A DNA stretch of 64,000 nucleotides from NCBI GenBank assembly GCA_024362935.1, contig JANCRA010000007.1, positions 19,307,003-19,371,002 on the forward strand, given 5' to 3'. This document shows positions 20,831-31,790 of the stretch, piece after piece. Every line of letters starts with the position of its first letter. Position 1 is the stretch's first letter. This stretch comes from Setophaga petechia. Taxonomy: Eukaryota > Chordata > Aves > Passeriformes > Parulidae. Under the pieces are notes generated by a model. That model saw nothing but the letters and a program-made list of their open reading frames with translations. It was not told the origin of the DNA and made no database searches. The position numbers and the translations under genes are program-made.

Positions 20831-23800
20831 AATGATGACTGAATTGCTTATTTAAAGCTAAAACCATGAGGTTTTCATATTTCAAAAGCTTTTATTTAAA
20901 TAATTTTACATGGAAAATACTGACACATTCCTCATCAGAGAACTCTTTCTTTGCAATTACAGGCAGGGACTGAGAACAGCAGAGTCCTGTAATATAAACA
21001 CCCCAATTAGGTTATGAAATTATCTCTAAGCTTTTATATCACTGCAGTTTTCATTCAGAGTTTAAGTAAAACTCCCACTGAGTTATAAGTAGTTATGCCA
21101 GCCTAAAAAAGGAATATTTGGGGGTAACTAATAAACCTCTTTGTCAACCGACTGCATTTCCACTGTTCATGGGTAGATGAAGAAATTTACAGGGGAGAAA
21201 GGATTGTCAGTTCATACACAAAAGCTCTAAGTTGCTATAGTCTATTTTTCCCTATGGGAATTTTAGGATTTCAGGAGCAAGGGTAAAATGTAATGAAACA
21301 TGGACTCACAGAGGTAAGGTGACTGCAAATCAGAGCATCAATTAGGTCAAGCTGGAAAGCAGCAATTAGACCCAACTGCATGTGCTAGTTACAGTAGCTA
21401 CAACAGGTTTAACATGTGCAAAGAAAATGAATTCTGGTAATTGAACTTCTACATTCCTGGTCCCATTTATAGTAAGCTTTCCTTCTCTCTCTTCCTTCTG
21501 CCTTTAATGGCGACTTCATATACTGGTATGCATATACTGGTATATATTTTCTTCTTATTTGAGAGCTGTTGTGAACAGAAATTACATGACCGTTAGATAA
21601 AGGAACATGCAACATCAGAGAGGAAGGTCTCTGGTCAGAACCTAGACAAGGACTAAGCAATCAATTGAATTGGATAGAAATTTCATGACATGGCAAAGGA
21701 AGTGCATGAGACTGAAGGGGATATTAGCTTAAATTACATACCACTGAGAAGTTATTCAGTATGTCAGGCTGATCCCATGATTTCTAGTCTTTTTTATATC
21801 CTGGCAAGTGTTATACTCATTCAATCCAGGTCGCAAAAAGCTTCATGTATGTACACACAGACCTTCATCAATGCCCTCCATATAGTTCTCTTAGTGCTGT
21901 ACGTTTCCCTTCAGAGCTGGCCAGAACCTTATGAACAGCCCATCATTCAGTCTTGCCTTCCCTCTCAGTGCAAAACAAGAAGGAACCTTGTGGCACTTCT
22001 AGTGGCACACAAGATTAGTCTGCCAGGAGCCTTCCTCAGTACCCGCCACTCTGCCCGGAGCTATGCCTTCACCAAACCTGTGCTTAGCACTGGCAGGGTC
22101 TATGCCAGGATGAGGTAAAACAACACTGGTTTTCAGGGACATTATCTGGGTTTTTAGTGAAGATACCATACAAAGTGCTTCTTCTTGGATAAAACAAGTC
22201 TTTTAACCAAGAGTTGTAATAAAGACTTCCAAGGGAAGGTCTTTCAGTCTATGGCTTTTGAGGACACAGTTGCTTGGCCACAAACACTGACTCAGCACAT
22301 TTAGCCGAAAATATAATGCAGATGAAGAGTTGATTACAATGTGGATCACAGTAGAAAGCGTACGCAGATTTTTAAATACACACACCAGTTTTGTGCTGCC
22401 TGACACATGTAACCTGATGATTAATCAAGCAAGGTTTCTGTGAGCAGATCTGAACAGCATACTGGGGTTTATGCTGCTTTGTGTCACAAGGTCTGAATTT
22501 ACAGCATCACCAAATCGTGGTTTCAGTTAAAGTTTAGTCACTTCTCAGTATCAGGTCATTTTCTCAGGGAAAATCTGCAGCTTCTGTTTCCACGATAAGA
22601 CAGGCCATAATCTAGTTCTGAATAAAGGCAGTTAGTACATGCAAGAATCTAAATCTGCACAGATTCTGTAACAACAGAAAGCTAGCAGTTCCCCCTTATT
22701 CTGTGAATGGCTTCTAGCAATAAACCCAATAGGAAGAAATAAAACATTTTACTAGCTGCTTTAATGCACAATTGTCTCATTCACCAAAGGTAAGGCAAAT
22801 TCACACCTACTAACTACTCTCCTTGGAGGTGAGCTGCTCCAGGACAGCAGAGAAGTGGTCTAGGTGTGACATACTTTTGCACAAAGCCATTGAAATGCAT
22901 CCTCTGGATGTGGCAATGCTCTCATTAGCCCAAGCACTCCATCGCATTTCTGGGAAAGTTGCACCATCCTTGGGGCTGAACCAGGAGTGAAGCTGCCTCT
23001 GAACATGTGCACGTGGGGGTACATAAGAATGAACCCACGTGTGTACACGCATTTGCATGTGCAATCTGAAAGGGACTGCGGATAGTTTGGAGGGTTTGGT
23101 ATCTGTAGGAAAGACCTGGAATTTACCACAGACACCCAGTCACTCCTCTTTCCCGGAGACAAGCTCCTGGACTATGAATAAGTACTATCCTCTACGGCTC
23201 TTTCAAATAATTGCCCCATTTCCTATACGGAGAACAGGAACCATAGTAATTACCCTTGGCAGTCTGGAAGAAACACCGAGCATTCCTACAAGATTGCCTC
23301 ATACCTAACAGCATTTTCAAGCCTGCAGAGTGGATAGAAGAGCTTACAGCACCGCTGTGCTCCAGCTTCCTCAGGGCAGGCACATAGAAGTTTTCTCTTC
23401 TTCCCCAGCTCACCCCACCCCCGTGCCCATCCCCCAGAAAAAAGGAAACCGCCTCAGATCAATTTCCCCAAGCCCATCCTTTCTGCCTTACCTGTGCCAG
23501 GACACCCCCAGCAGATCCTTTGTCCTGCTTCAGTGCCAAGGAGCACCTGCCCATCATCTAGACCTTGTGAAAGGAGCACCACAGAAATTCCTTAAAACAA
23601 ACATTTCTACAATGAGGAAACCACTCCTGTGAATTTGTGCTCTTTATGGTTGGCTCTCTCCCACAACACACTGAGACCCCACTGCCATGTTGCCTTAGTG
23701 CTCTCCCCACCTTATGGAGCAGAGTGCACATACCTCAAAAGCCTGGACCACTTTAGTTCCAAATTTGGACCAAATGCTTTGTCATGGGGCTGAGTGTAAC

Positions 23801-26324
23801 CCTTCAGCTCTACCACGAGTAGAATTTTCTTCTTATTTTGGAATTTGTACATGTTTCAGTTAATGAAAGAGAAGAAAATTCACCTTTATTTTAAAGCAAA
23901 GCAAAACAAAAAAAAGGCAACAAAAGGAAAGTGCCTACTTGTGCTTAATTGTTATTCTAATTACAAGTTGTGGTGTAGTGTAAATTTTTTCCCTTGGCAT
24001 TATTATGAACCTCATTTCCTTACAAAGTCCAGGATAAACAATTCCAATATATTTTGTTTTAATTATCAGGGTTTAATGGGGCATAATAAGACTAAGTTGA
24101 GTGGTGCAGAAAAAAAATAATTTAACGTGTGCAAAACTACCTAGTGCTCCTACCTTGCCTGTGCATATTTCACCTATTGTAGGGCAGCTCTATGTTAGCT
24201 AATATTCAGTGTGCCTATCATTTATTTATTAATCATACTTGCTTTTCAGTAGAAATTTTTTTTTCCTGGCATCTGAAACAAGAAGAAACACATTACGACA
24301 TCCTAGAAAAACAATGGGCAGTTCTCTGGGTTGAGCAGTGAAGGATGAAGCTGATAAACAGCTAATGGTGCTGGAAGCATTTGTCATGCATGGACAGAAG
24401 ATGCAATGTTGGACACAGATCCTGCCTCTGCCAATCCACTTCAAATACTGCCAGTAAAAACTTCTGGCTTCAGTTCTTAGGGCCTCTACCACAAGAAGCA
24501 AAAATAAAACATCAGCTAAAGTCACCATTCAGAAACAACCTGGTCCAGACCCTCACTGTAGATGCATCTTTCCACTCCCAAGGTGTAGTTCCTACAGAGT
24601 TAAAACACTGCAGGTACTTCTGCTGGGAAAAGTGAAAAGTGGTTAGAACAGCCTGGGAAATAAAACAGTTAAAGGGAGATCCTTTATGGCTCTCTATGCT
24701 TCCCAAGGTGCCTTTGGTAATGGCACTGAATCCCATGGCTGGGTGTGGCTGATGCAGCACTTAGAACCACCCTGCTACCAGATTTACATCCCACTGTACC
24801 AGGGCAACCACATACCAAGACTAAAACACTTTCTCTTGAGGAATAACTACTGGATCCTCCCTGAAATAGAAACATGTCTATCTATCCTCCTTATCTGTTA
24901 TACTCTTTGGCACAAAGGACTTGATACAGTACCCACTGAAGCCATTGGGAATGTCCTCTCTTCTGGAAAATTATTTGATTCATGACTCTAGGAAAGGTTC
25001 AAATACAACATACAAACCATACCAATGTTACATTACATTTATTTAAAAATTTGCATTTTATATAACAGATTAATTTAATATACCCCAAGTGTTTAGGTTT
25101 TAAATGAAATAAATTTATTATACACATCAGTATTTACAGAAAGAAAAACATTACTTTTTTTTTTTTTTAAGTCTCATTGGAGTAAAAAAATTCTCCATGA
25201 AGATTCTAGCCATGGGAGATGCCACATTCTGTGAGAGGTCAGCCTCCTTCAAGGGTTAATGGAAACAAGAAACCAACCAAACTTAAGATACACCTCAATG
25301 AATTGACTGAGGAACAGCAACGGGATGGTTACCTGCAGGAAAATGTAGCAAGAGTGGAAGATCTCAAGGGCCCCCATCCAAGCCTGTGCCCTCTGTTCCT
25401 CAAAGAAGGGAGGGAATCAGCAGGTACATTGTGCATTCTACCAAAGCTCGCCTCAGACACCAGACCAGGCCAGTATCTAGTACATTCTCATGGACTTCCA
25501 AAGCTTCATGGTTTTCTTTCCTCTTGCTAAACCACGAGGATTCTGACCCAAGCTTAGGATCCCACAGTACAACAAATACACAGAGGCAGTCTCTGGTGCC
25601 ACACACCCTGACAGCCATCATAGGTACAGGCACTGGCCTCACCTTACAGAGTTGCAGCCCCGAGTTAGAAGCCAAGTATGATTCCCAGACAAATACTGAC
25701 CCATGGGCTCCTTCAGACTGGCTAGCAAGTCCCATGGGGACTTATGAGGAGTTCTCTGCATTTGGTAGAGCTGCATAAAGCTCGGGGGAATTAAGTTCAT
25801 TTCCTGGTAATGCATGATCTGCAAGTGGTAGAAACCTCTGAAATTAGCTCTGGGCAAATACTTACCCTGAAAGCTCAAAAAGTAGGACTGCACACCCACA
25901 CTGGATTGTGCATCCAAAACTGATTAGGGCTGTGCTACTGACACCTGCATCCCATCCTGGATGGAGGCAGGATGCCATGTCTGTTAAATCACTAGAAATT
26001 CTGAGCCTTGGTATACAGAACAAGACCTTAATTTGAACAGTCAACTTCATGTGCTTCGACTCCTTCACATAGCAAGTTCCTGATTTTAATGCTTTCCTTG
26101 GTGAACAGGCACTCAAAGAACTCTCCATGGAGGTCTTGAAGCCCTCAGCTCTTCACAAGCCAGCCACCTTTCCACAGCCAGGGTGAGAGGAGAAGGATTG
26201 ATGCACAGACCAGTTTCTGTCTCTCCTGCCCTGTAAACTGAAATGCCATCTCCTTTGGTATCTTCAGTGGCAAATGGAGAACTGAATCCAGGTGCACACA
26301 AATGCAGAGAGAAAAGAAGTCCTG

Positions 26325-26776
26325 CTAATGACAACCACACCTTGTTGCCACCATGTCTTTATAATTTTTAAGGACGACATTGTGTTTGTCATCAAAGTAG
26401 AGAAGATTGAGAGACTTCAATTCATCTGGCACACAGCAGGGCATGCTGACATCTTGAGACAATTTCAGTGTATAAACAATGGACTGAACTGTAGCATGGT
26501 TTGTTGCATTTAGACTTTCCCCCAAAGGGAAGACGCAGGATCCTCTGCAATAAAATGCATTGTATCCACTTGGGTGAATAATCCATCCTGACCAGCCAAT
26601 AGCATGGAAGTCCACATAGAGCTCCCTTCTGTGACATGCTGCCAACGGGCTCCTGGCAGCAGGGGCTGCAGCAGCTCGGGGTCTCCTGCTCATGCTGGCA
26701 CTGCTGCTTTCCATTACAGCAGTGTCACGAGAAACCCGTGAAGCATCAGATCTGGCAGGGTGGTTTGTTTCTGATT
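26325..26776 (-). CDS. ADMP: ADMP-like exon 5 (cleavage site and mature ligand)
   Basis: Residues 250-399. Acceptor TTTCAG|AA. Contains the R-R-P-R site, then CHRRELYVDFHAIGWSGWII, NHATVQSIVYTLKL, PCCVPDELKSLNLLYFDD and CGCH, then TAG at 26327-26325. All seven cystine-knot cysteines are present, with spacing normal for the family. Confidence 0.96.
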
Positions 26777-29700
26777 CTGAAAGGAAGCTGTATGTTAATA
26801 TTTCACAAACAAAGTTCATTTACAAAGTACAGTATTCTGTGTGAAAGTCTATTAACTAAATCTACATCGAAGTCTTCAGTGCAGATTTTAAAACTGCACC
26901 TGACCTGTGAATGTACCACAAGGGGTGCGTATTAAATTGCCACTTCAGCCATACTTCCTAATCTGTCAAATCTTGTGTCTTGGAAAAGCCCCAATTCAGC
27001 AGAAATAGAAAAAAACTCACAATGATCTACCAAATATTCTGAACTCCACAGTTCCTCTTCAGGGCTGAATCTAGTCAGAATGGTATTAACTGTCTTCATA
27101 CAGCCACTCCTACAACACACATTATTCTGGGCAGTGCTAACAGAGGGTGGAGATCACAGTCTTTTTCTCTCCAGTATTCTCCCAGGAACTACACCCATAC
27201 ACTTGCAAAGCAGAATGTGCAGAAAGCTGGTAATGTGCAAAGTAACATTGTAAAAAAATATATTTTTCAAAATTTTGATCCTAAAAAAAACCACCACCAG
27301 CTTTACAGAACACTAAGAAATTAATTGTACTGACAATAGGATGCTTTCTTAAAGAACCTTCTGAGAAGCCCTGGGATCCAGGGAGATCCATGTACACAAG
27401 CTGGAACTCACTGATATGTAGAACAACCTGTGTGATCAATGACAACAACGGGCAGGTCTAGAGAGTTTCTTCGTTAAGGAATCTCTCGATTCTGACACAG
27501 TGCAGAGCTTGATGCTCATTAAACTAGATCTAGGATTTCACTAATTATTTTTACTTGAAAACAAAAATAAACAGACCCGCCTAATTTTTAATTTTAATAT
27601 TTTATTTCTAAATAATTTCACCACCTACTTCTTAATACTGTCCTACCTAGCTTCTAATATGCAAATACAACCGTTTACCAGAAAAGCCTGGAAAGCCAGA
27701 ACAGCATGATTTTTGCCCCTCCTTCAAGCTCTTTGCATTTATCAGACGCTAAAATCCAGCCTTAGCTGATTTTACACTAAGGCCAGTGGGAGAGGTAAGA
27801 CACTGTTTTGTATTTTAAGGCACTAGGGTGTTGTCTTTGATGAAAGCAGCTTTTAGTCACAATGCTAATTAGTCATTGAAGTTAAAAAGGTGCTTAAAAA
27901 CCAAGGACAGATAAGTTCAAATTGCTTGTTTAACAACCTCTTTCACTCTTAAAATCACACTTAATGACTCTACTTACAGATACTTTACCAGAATTTTGAC
28001 AAAGCATTCCAGGTCACTGAGGTTTTTTTCAGTATAAACCTAACATACAATTTTCACGCAAATTTCACCACCACAAAAATAATATAAGCAGTACTTAAAA
28101 AATAGAGCCCCCACCCCTTTACAAACTAAATAAACCCCATTCTCCTTAGGATTAATGAATATTTCTGGCACACACAGTTTTTGTGAGGGGAGGGGCAATT
28201 TAGGATGCTGGTGACCTACTAGAAAGGACTATCAAATCAAATTTCTATCAATGACAAAGCAAAACCTCAAACCTGTTCAATACTGAAATAAACTAAATAA
28301 ATAACTGAGGTTAGGTCTACAGGAGGTAGCAGGAGGCGACAGAAGATGAACAGGCAATTCATACTCTAAAAGAGCCCTTACTTGTAGCAGAGGGTACAAA
28401 GCTGTGAGACCTCCGTTTGTTACTGTTCGTGAAGAGAACAAGGAGAGCATTTCTGCTCTCCTGCAAAGCGCTCTGGCTCTTGGCAAATGTAACCACATCG
28501 TGTTTCATTCCATTGTTGGAAACATGTGTCGCAGTTATCCAAAAGCCATGGTTGGAGCTGCTGTTTCCAACCCACTTGGAAACCTGGTAAAGATCGGGAA
28601 AAAGAAAAAAATATTGTTTCAATATTCTAATTACAGCATTATAATTAAGCAATGCTTATAATAAGTTTATATTAGGAAAAGAGAATAGGCAACAAGCTAT
28701 GAGAGCATAAGGACATATATTATAATAGAAGTGAGATAACTGTATAGCTGAGACTCCAGTGACTTGAATATTTAAACAAGTAATTCAACACTTAAAATAC
28801 AAAATAGCATATGCATTCCCCAAAGCTACATTTACATAAAGATAATTAATTTCAGAGAATTTACCAGTGAACACTTGAGTGTACACTCAACACTTTTTAA
28901 TATTAAAATAAGCTCTCTCTGACTTTGAGCAGGAATTTATTTTTCATAGCAATCTGAACACAGTAATTTGAACTCTCCAGACTTTTCATACCGTTAAGAC
29001 TTACATAAATCTAAAAAACATGGCATTTGAAGAAATTCACAATCAAGCAAATTTACTTATCTAATTGTTGTAATTGCACATTGATCGATTAGGCCAGGTC
29101 ATTCTCTAGCAGGAATATCATGACTTAAGATGGAACTCAACCAATCATCCAAGCATGCTGCTCAGCCTGATCACAAAGCTTAGGTAATGTCCCAGAGTAC
29201 AGCTTTAATCCACGTGTGGGTTCTTTTGCTATGGAAAGGCATTCACCTACTGTTACAACTTATGGATAGCTACAAAGCACATCTTGAAGCTCACAGATAC
29301 AGAAGTCTATGGAGGAAGTTGAATGACAGGCAATCCAACCATGACAAACTCCAGAAAAACAATGTTGAAGCAATACTGCTCTACAGAAATGCTGCCAGAA
29401 TAAAAAGGAGAAATTAAAACCTACTCTTAGAAGGCAACCAATGCCAGTTGCTTTAGCAGTCTAAAGACTAACACAAGGTTTCTCACCATACTTGTGCTCC
29501 TAGCAGCTCATAAACACTTCTTTATTCCAGGTAGCACTGGGTGTACTTTTAAGGGTAGAGAGAAAGCTTCTCCCTATGCTGCTGTCCTTCTGTTTGAACT
29601 GACCTCAAAACCCAGCTTAATGGCAATGCTGGAGTTATAAGGTGTCATTTCAAGAGTTTAAGAAAAGCAATTAAGTCAGACTTCTCTGCTTACTGTCTGT

Positions 29701-31062
29701 GTGACGTTGAAGACTTCCCAGCCTTCCGTGTAGAGGGACAATAATCTCGATGCAATGAGATGCCTTTTCTGTGGCTTATTTTCACTCTCCAAGAGCTCAT
29801 ACACTTCCACCTAAATAACAGCAATATACAAAAAGAACAAGAAGAAATTAATTTGATTGTTCTTACAGCAAACTAGGAGGATGAAGATTATGCAAGCTCC
29901 TGCTACATCACAGCTGTAAAACTGTACTGTCATTCTAAAAGAGGCAAAAAGTAGATCTGGGACCGTTTAAGAGAAAACCACTTATCTCTACACACATCTA
30001 CTTCTAGATGTGTTCAGAGGCAGAATACCAGATATAAATACTATAGAAAATTATCCTAACCATCCCTATCCTGTTTTGAACACCTGACACTGTCAAAGTC
30101 TTCTGCTCCTCCTCATACTTGTCTTCAGGTCTGCAAAAAGTCCAATCTTGCCCTTTGCCAGAGGAATAGATACACTCAATTTCCTTACCCTTCTTGTTTT
30201 CCCATGAATCCCTGTCTGTTATTACTATTTTTTGGAGCAGCTCCAGCAGATAAACTTCAATTCGAATTTCGAAATATCTCAAATCCCAGAAAAGTAATTT
30301 GGGATAGGTCTGACACTGGTATCTTTAGGGAAAGCTCACTGCCATAGCACACAAGTCAGATAAAGGCAAAGTCAAAACTTTACATTACTTCTTTGCATGC
30401 TGGAAGCAAAGGAAAAGTGAGGATGATAAAAATAACAACAAAGCAGGTTTGTGTGACACGTAGTTGCACTCCTTATTTTCGGTATTAATAATAAAGATAG
30501 CAGAATTAGGCGTTTAACTGTTTCCCCACTTACTTTGCAGAAGTGTTGCGTGTCGGACCTTCTGGACTGATGTGCCCTCTTAAGCTTGAAGACCCTGAAC
30601 TCGGCTTTCAGCATCTGCTCGCCCTTCTCCATCGCGCTGATGTCGAAGTAGAAGTGGTGGTGGTCCACGTGAACTGGAAAAGACGCTTCTTTAGGAACAC
30701 TGACAGACCCCTCGGGCCTGCCCCCGCCCGCCGCGGGGATTCACAAGGGCTCGGCCCCGCCGCCCGGGCCCACCTCGGTCCTCGAAGCTGCGCACCACGT
30801 CTCCCTGCAGCAGCCCCGGGGCGCGGGTGATGCCGTTGGCGTCGGCCACCTTGTTGAAGAGATCCACCATGAACTGGGGCGGCTTCTTGGGGGGCAGCAC
30901 GTCGGGCGGCAGCTCCTCCATGTCGAAGACCTCCCGCAGGCGCTGCAAGGCCGCGGCCAGCACGGCGTCCCGCGGGTCGGGCCGGAGGGGCAGGGCTCCG
31001 GCCGCCCGCAGGCTCAGCAGCCCGGCCAGGCACAGCCACAGGCACGGCGGGCGGGTCGCCAT
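26325..31062 (-). CDS. ADMP: ADMP-family BMP-like ligand (complete, 5 coding exons)
   Basis: Secreted TGF-beta superfamily ligand of the anti-dorsalizing morphogenetic protein group, expressed in the organizer/node of other vertebrates, where it signals through BMP receptors and is buffered by Chordin. Exons 31062-30774, 30673-30534, 29810-29694, 28583-28382 and 26776-26325 join in phase to 1200 nt and 399 residues. A signal peptide spans residues 1 to about 22, and the prodomain has the ADMP-type block PPQFMVDLFNKVADANGIT. R-R-P-R at 280-283 is the likeliest convertase site. The mature domain has seven cysteines at 297, 326, 330, 363, 364, 396 and 398, with GWSGWIIHPSGYNAFYC and the C-terminus CGCH. 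N-glycosylation motifs include N339-A-T. Start chosen at the ATG opening the hydrophobic leader; the frame stays open upstream. ADMP versus its paralogue ADMP2 cannot be decided here. Confidence 0.9.
28382..28583 (-). CDS. ADMP: ADMP-like exon 4 (prodomain end)
   Basis: Residues 183-250: VSKWVGNSSSNHGFWITATH ... ALLVLFTNSNKR ... FVPSAT. Acceptor TACCAG|G, donor TACAA|GTAAGG, ending in phase 1. The SNHGF and LLVLFTN blocks match the ADMP/BMP prodomain. Confidence 0.92.
29694..29810 (-). CDS. ADMP: ADMP-like exon 3 (prodomain)
   Basis: Residues 144-182: VEVYELLESENKPQKRHLIA, then SRLLSLYTEGWEVFNVTQT, with an N-V-T glycosylation motif. 117 nt, phase 0 at both ends; acceptor TTTAG|G, donor GACA|GTAAGC. 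Confidence 0.92.
30534..30673 (-). CDS. ADMP: ADMP-like exon 2 (prodomain)
   Basis: Residues 97-143: HVDHHHFYFDISAMEKGEQM, then LKAEFRVFKLK and QHFCK. Acceptor TTCCAG|TT, donor GCAAA|GTAAGT, ending in phase 0. The FDIS...LKAEFRVFKLK pattern is the TGF-beta prodomain signature. Confidence 0.92.
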
Positions 31063-31330
31063 GGACGGCGGCGCGAGCTCGGGCGGGCCGCCCCGCGGCC
31101 GTGACCGCGCCGCGTGAGGGGGCAGCCGGCCTGCAGCGGCCCCGGCCCGGTCCGGCCGGGCGCGGCCAGGTGGGAGAGCCGAGCGCCGCTCAGGGCGCGC
31201 AGCCCCGAGGGCCAAAGGCCCCGGGCAGGGGCGGCCGCGCCGTGCCCGGGCCATCAGCGGCGCTTACGGGCTCAATGGGGCAGCGCCGTGCGCTCGATGG
31301 CATCGGAGCGGCCGCCTCGGGCTGCCGGGG
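30700..31330. promoter_or_regulatory. CpG island over ADMP-like exon 1 and its upstream flank
   Basis: Very GC- and CpG-rich compared with both flanks. It covers exon 1, the 99-base intron 1 and about 270 bases upstream of the ATG. It probably contains the promoter; no TATA box is seen close to the ATG. Confidence 0.6.
30774..31062 (-). CDS. ADMP: ADMP-like exon 1 (signal peptide and prodomain start)
   Basis: Residues 1-97: a leader MATRPPCLWLCLAGLLSLRA, then DMEELPPDVLPPKKPPQFMV and VVRSFEDR. Donor CCGAG|GTGGGC, ending in phase 1. Lies in a CpG island; intron 1 is only 99 bases. Confidence 0.9.
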
Positions 31331-31466
31331 ACAGGGCCAGGTGTCAGCGAAGAACAGAAGAACACCGCACTTGCGAAACCCCTGTCCTTTTAATCGACCG
31401 TCTCTTTTTTTCAGATGAAAAGGGCTATGATTTGGAGATTGCTGAGCACAGGTGATGTGTCCTGTC

Positions 31467-31480
31467 GTTGCCATAGCAAT
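31467..31480. promoter_or_regulatory. RFX X-box-like palindrome upstream of the ADMP-like gene
   Basis: GTTGCCATAGCAAT fits the imperfect inverted-repeat X-box GTTGCCATGGCAAC with two mismatches. It lies about 405 bases upstream of the ADMP-like start codon, between the CpG island and the minisatellite. Motif is seen; binding is inferred. Confidence 0.4.
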
Positions 31481-31526
31481 GGAAAGTATACTGGGACCTG
31501 GGCGTGAGCTTCTGTACTTCCCTGGC

Positions 31527-31790
31527 TCCGGAATAACCGGGATCTCCGGTCCCTTCCCATCCGCAGCCTGCGGAATGCCCGGGATCCCGGAACCTTCCCG
31601 TCCCACAGCCTGCGGAATGCCCGGGATCCCGGCCCCTTCCCATCCACAGCCTGCGGAATGCCCGGGATCTCCGGTCCCTTCCCGTCCCACAGCCTGCGGA
31701 ATGCCCGGGATCCCGGAACCTTCCCGTCCCACAGCCTGCGGAATGCCCGGGATCCCTGGTCCCTTCCCGTCCCACAGTCTGCGGAATCGC
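31527..31790. repeat. GC-rich minisatellite, period about 42 bp, roughly six copies
   Basis: The word TGCGGAATG recurs at 31569, 31611, 31652, 31695, 31737 and 31780 (spacings 42, 41, 43, 42, 43), after a degenerate first copy near 31527. Each unit carries CCGGGAT(C) and CCTTCCCRTCC. Because the unit is close to 14 codons, several frames stay open and give Gly/Pro-rich repeat peptides; these are not genes. Confidence 0.93.

Larger units (their letters stand above)
16795..26324. other. Intergenic region between the DRGX 5' end and the ADMP-like 3' end
   Basis: Contains the candidate DRGX promoters and elements listed separately. From 20.9 to 25.0 kb only unremarkable AT-rich unique sequence was seen. 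On the minus strand AATAAA at 25119-25114 and 25043-25038 are candidate poly(A) signals for the ADMP-like gene, which would give it a 3' UTR of about 1.2 kb. An ATTAAA at 26090-26085 is an earlier alternative. Confidence 0.6.

Noticed and set aside
21690..22118. 142-codon plus-strand open frame in the DRGX-ADMP intergenic region
   Set aside because: No recognisable domain, no splice or promoter context and no family match. An open frame of this length can occur by chance in 64 kb.
30691..31254. Upstream in-frame extension of ADMP-like exon 1 (start at 31254)
   Set aside because: The extension is Arg/Pro/Ala-rich CpG-island sequence and would bury the signal peptide. The ATG at 31062 directly precedes a typical hydrophobic leader.
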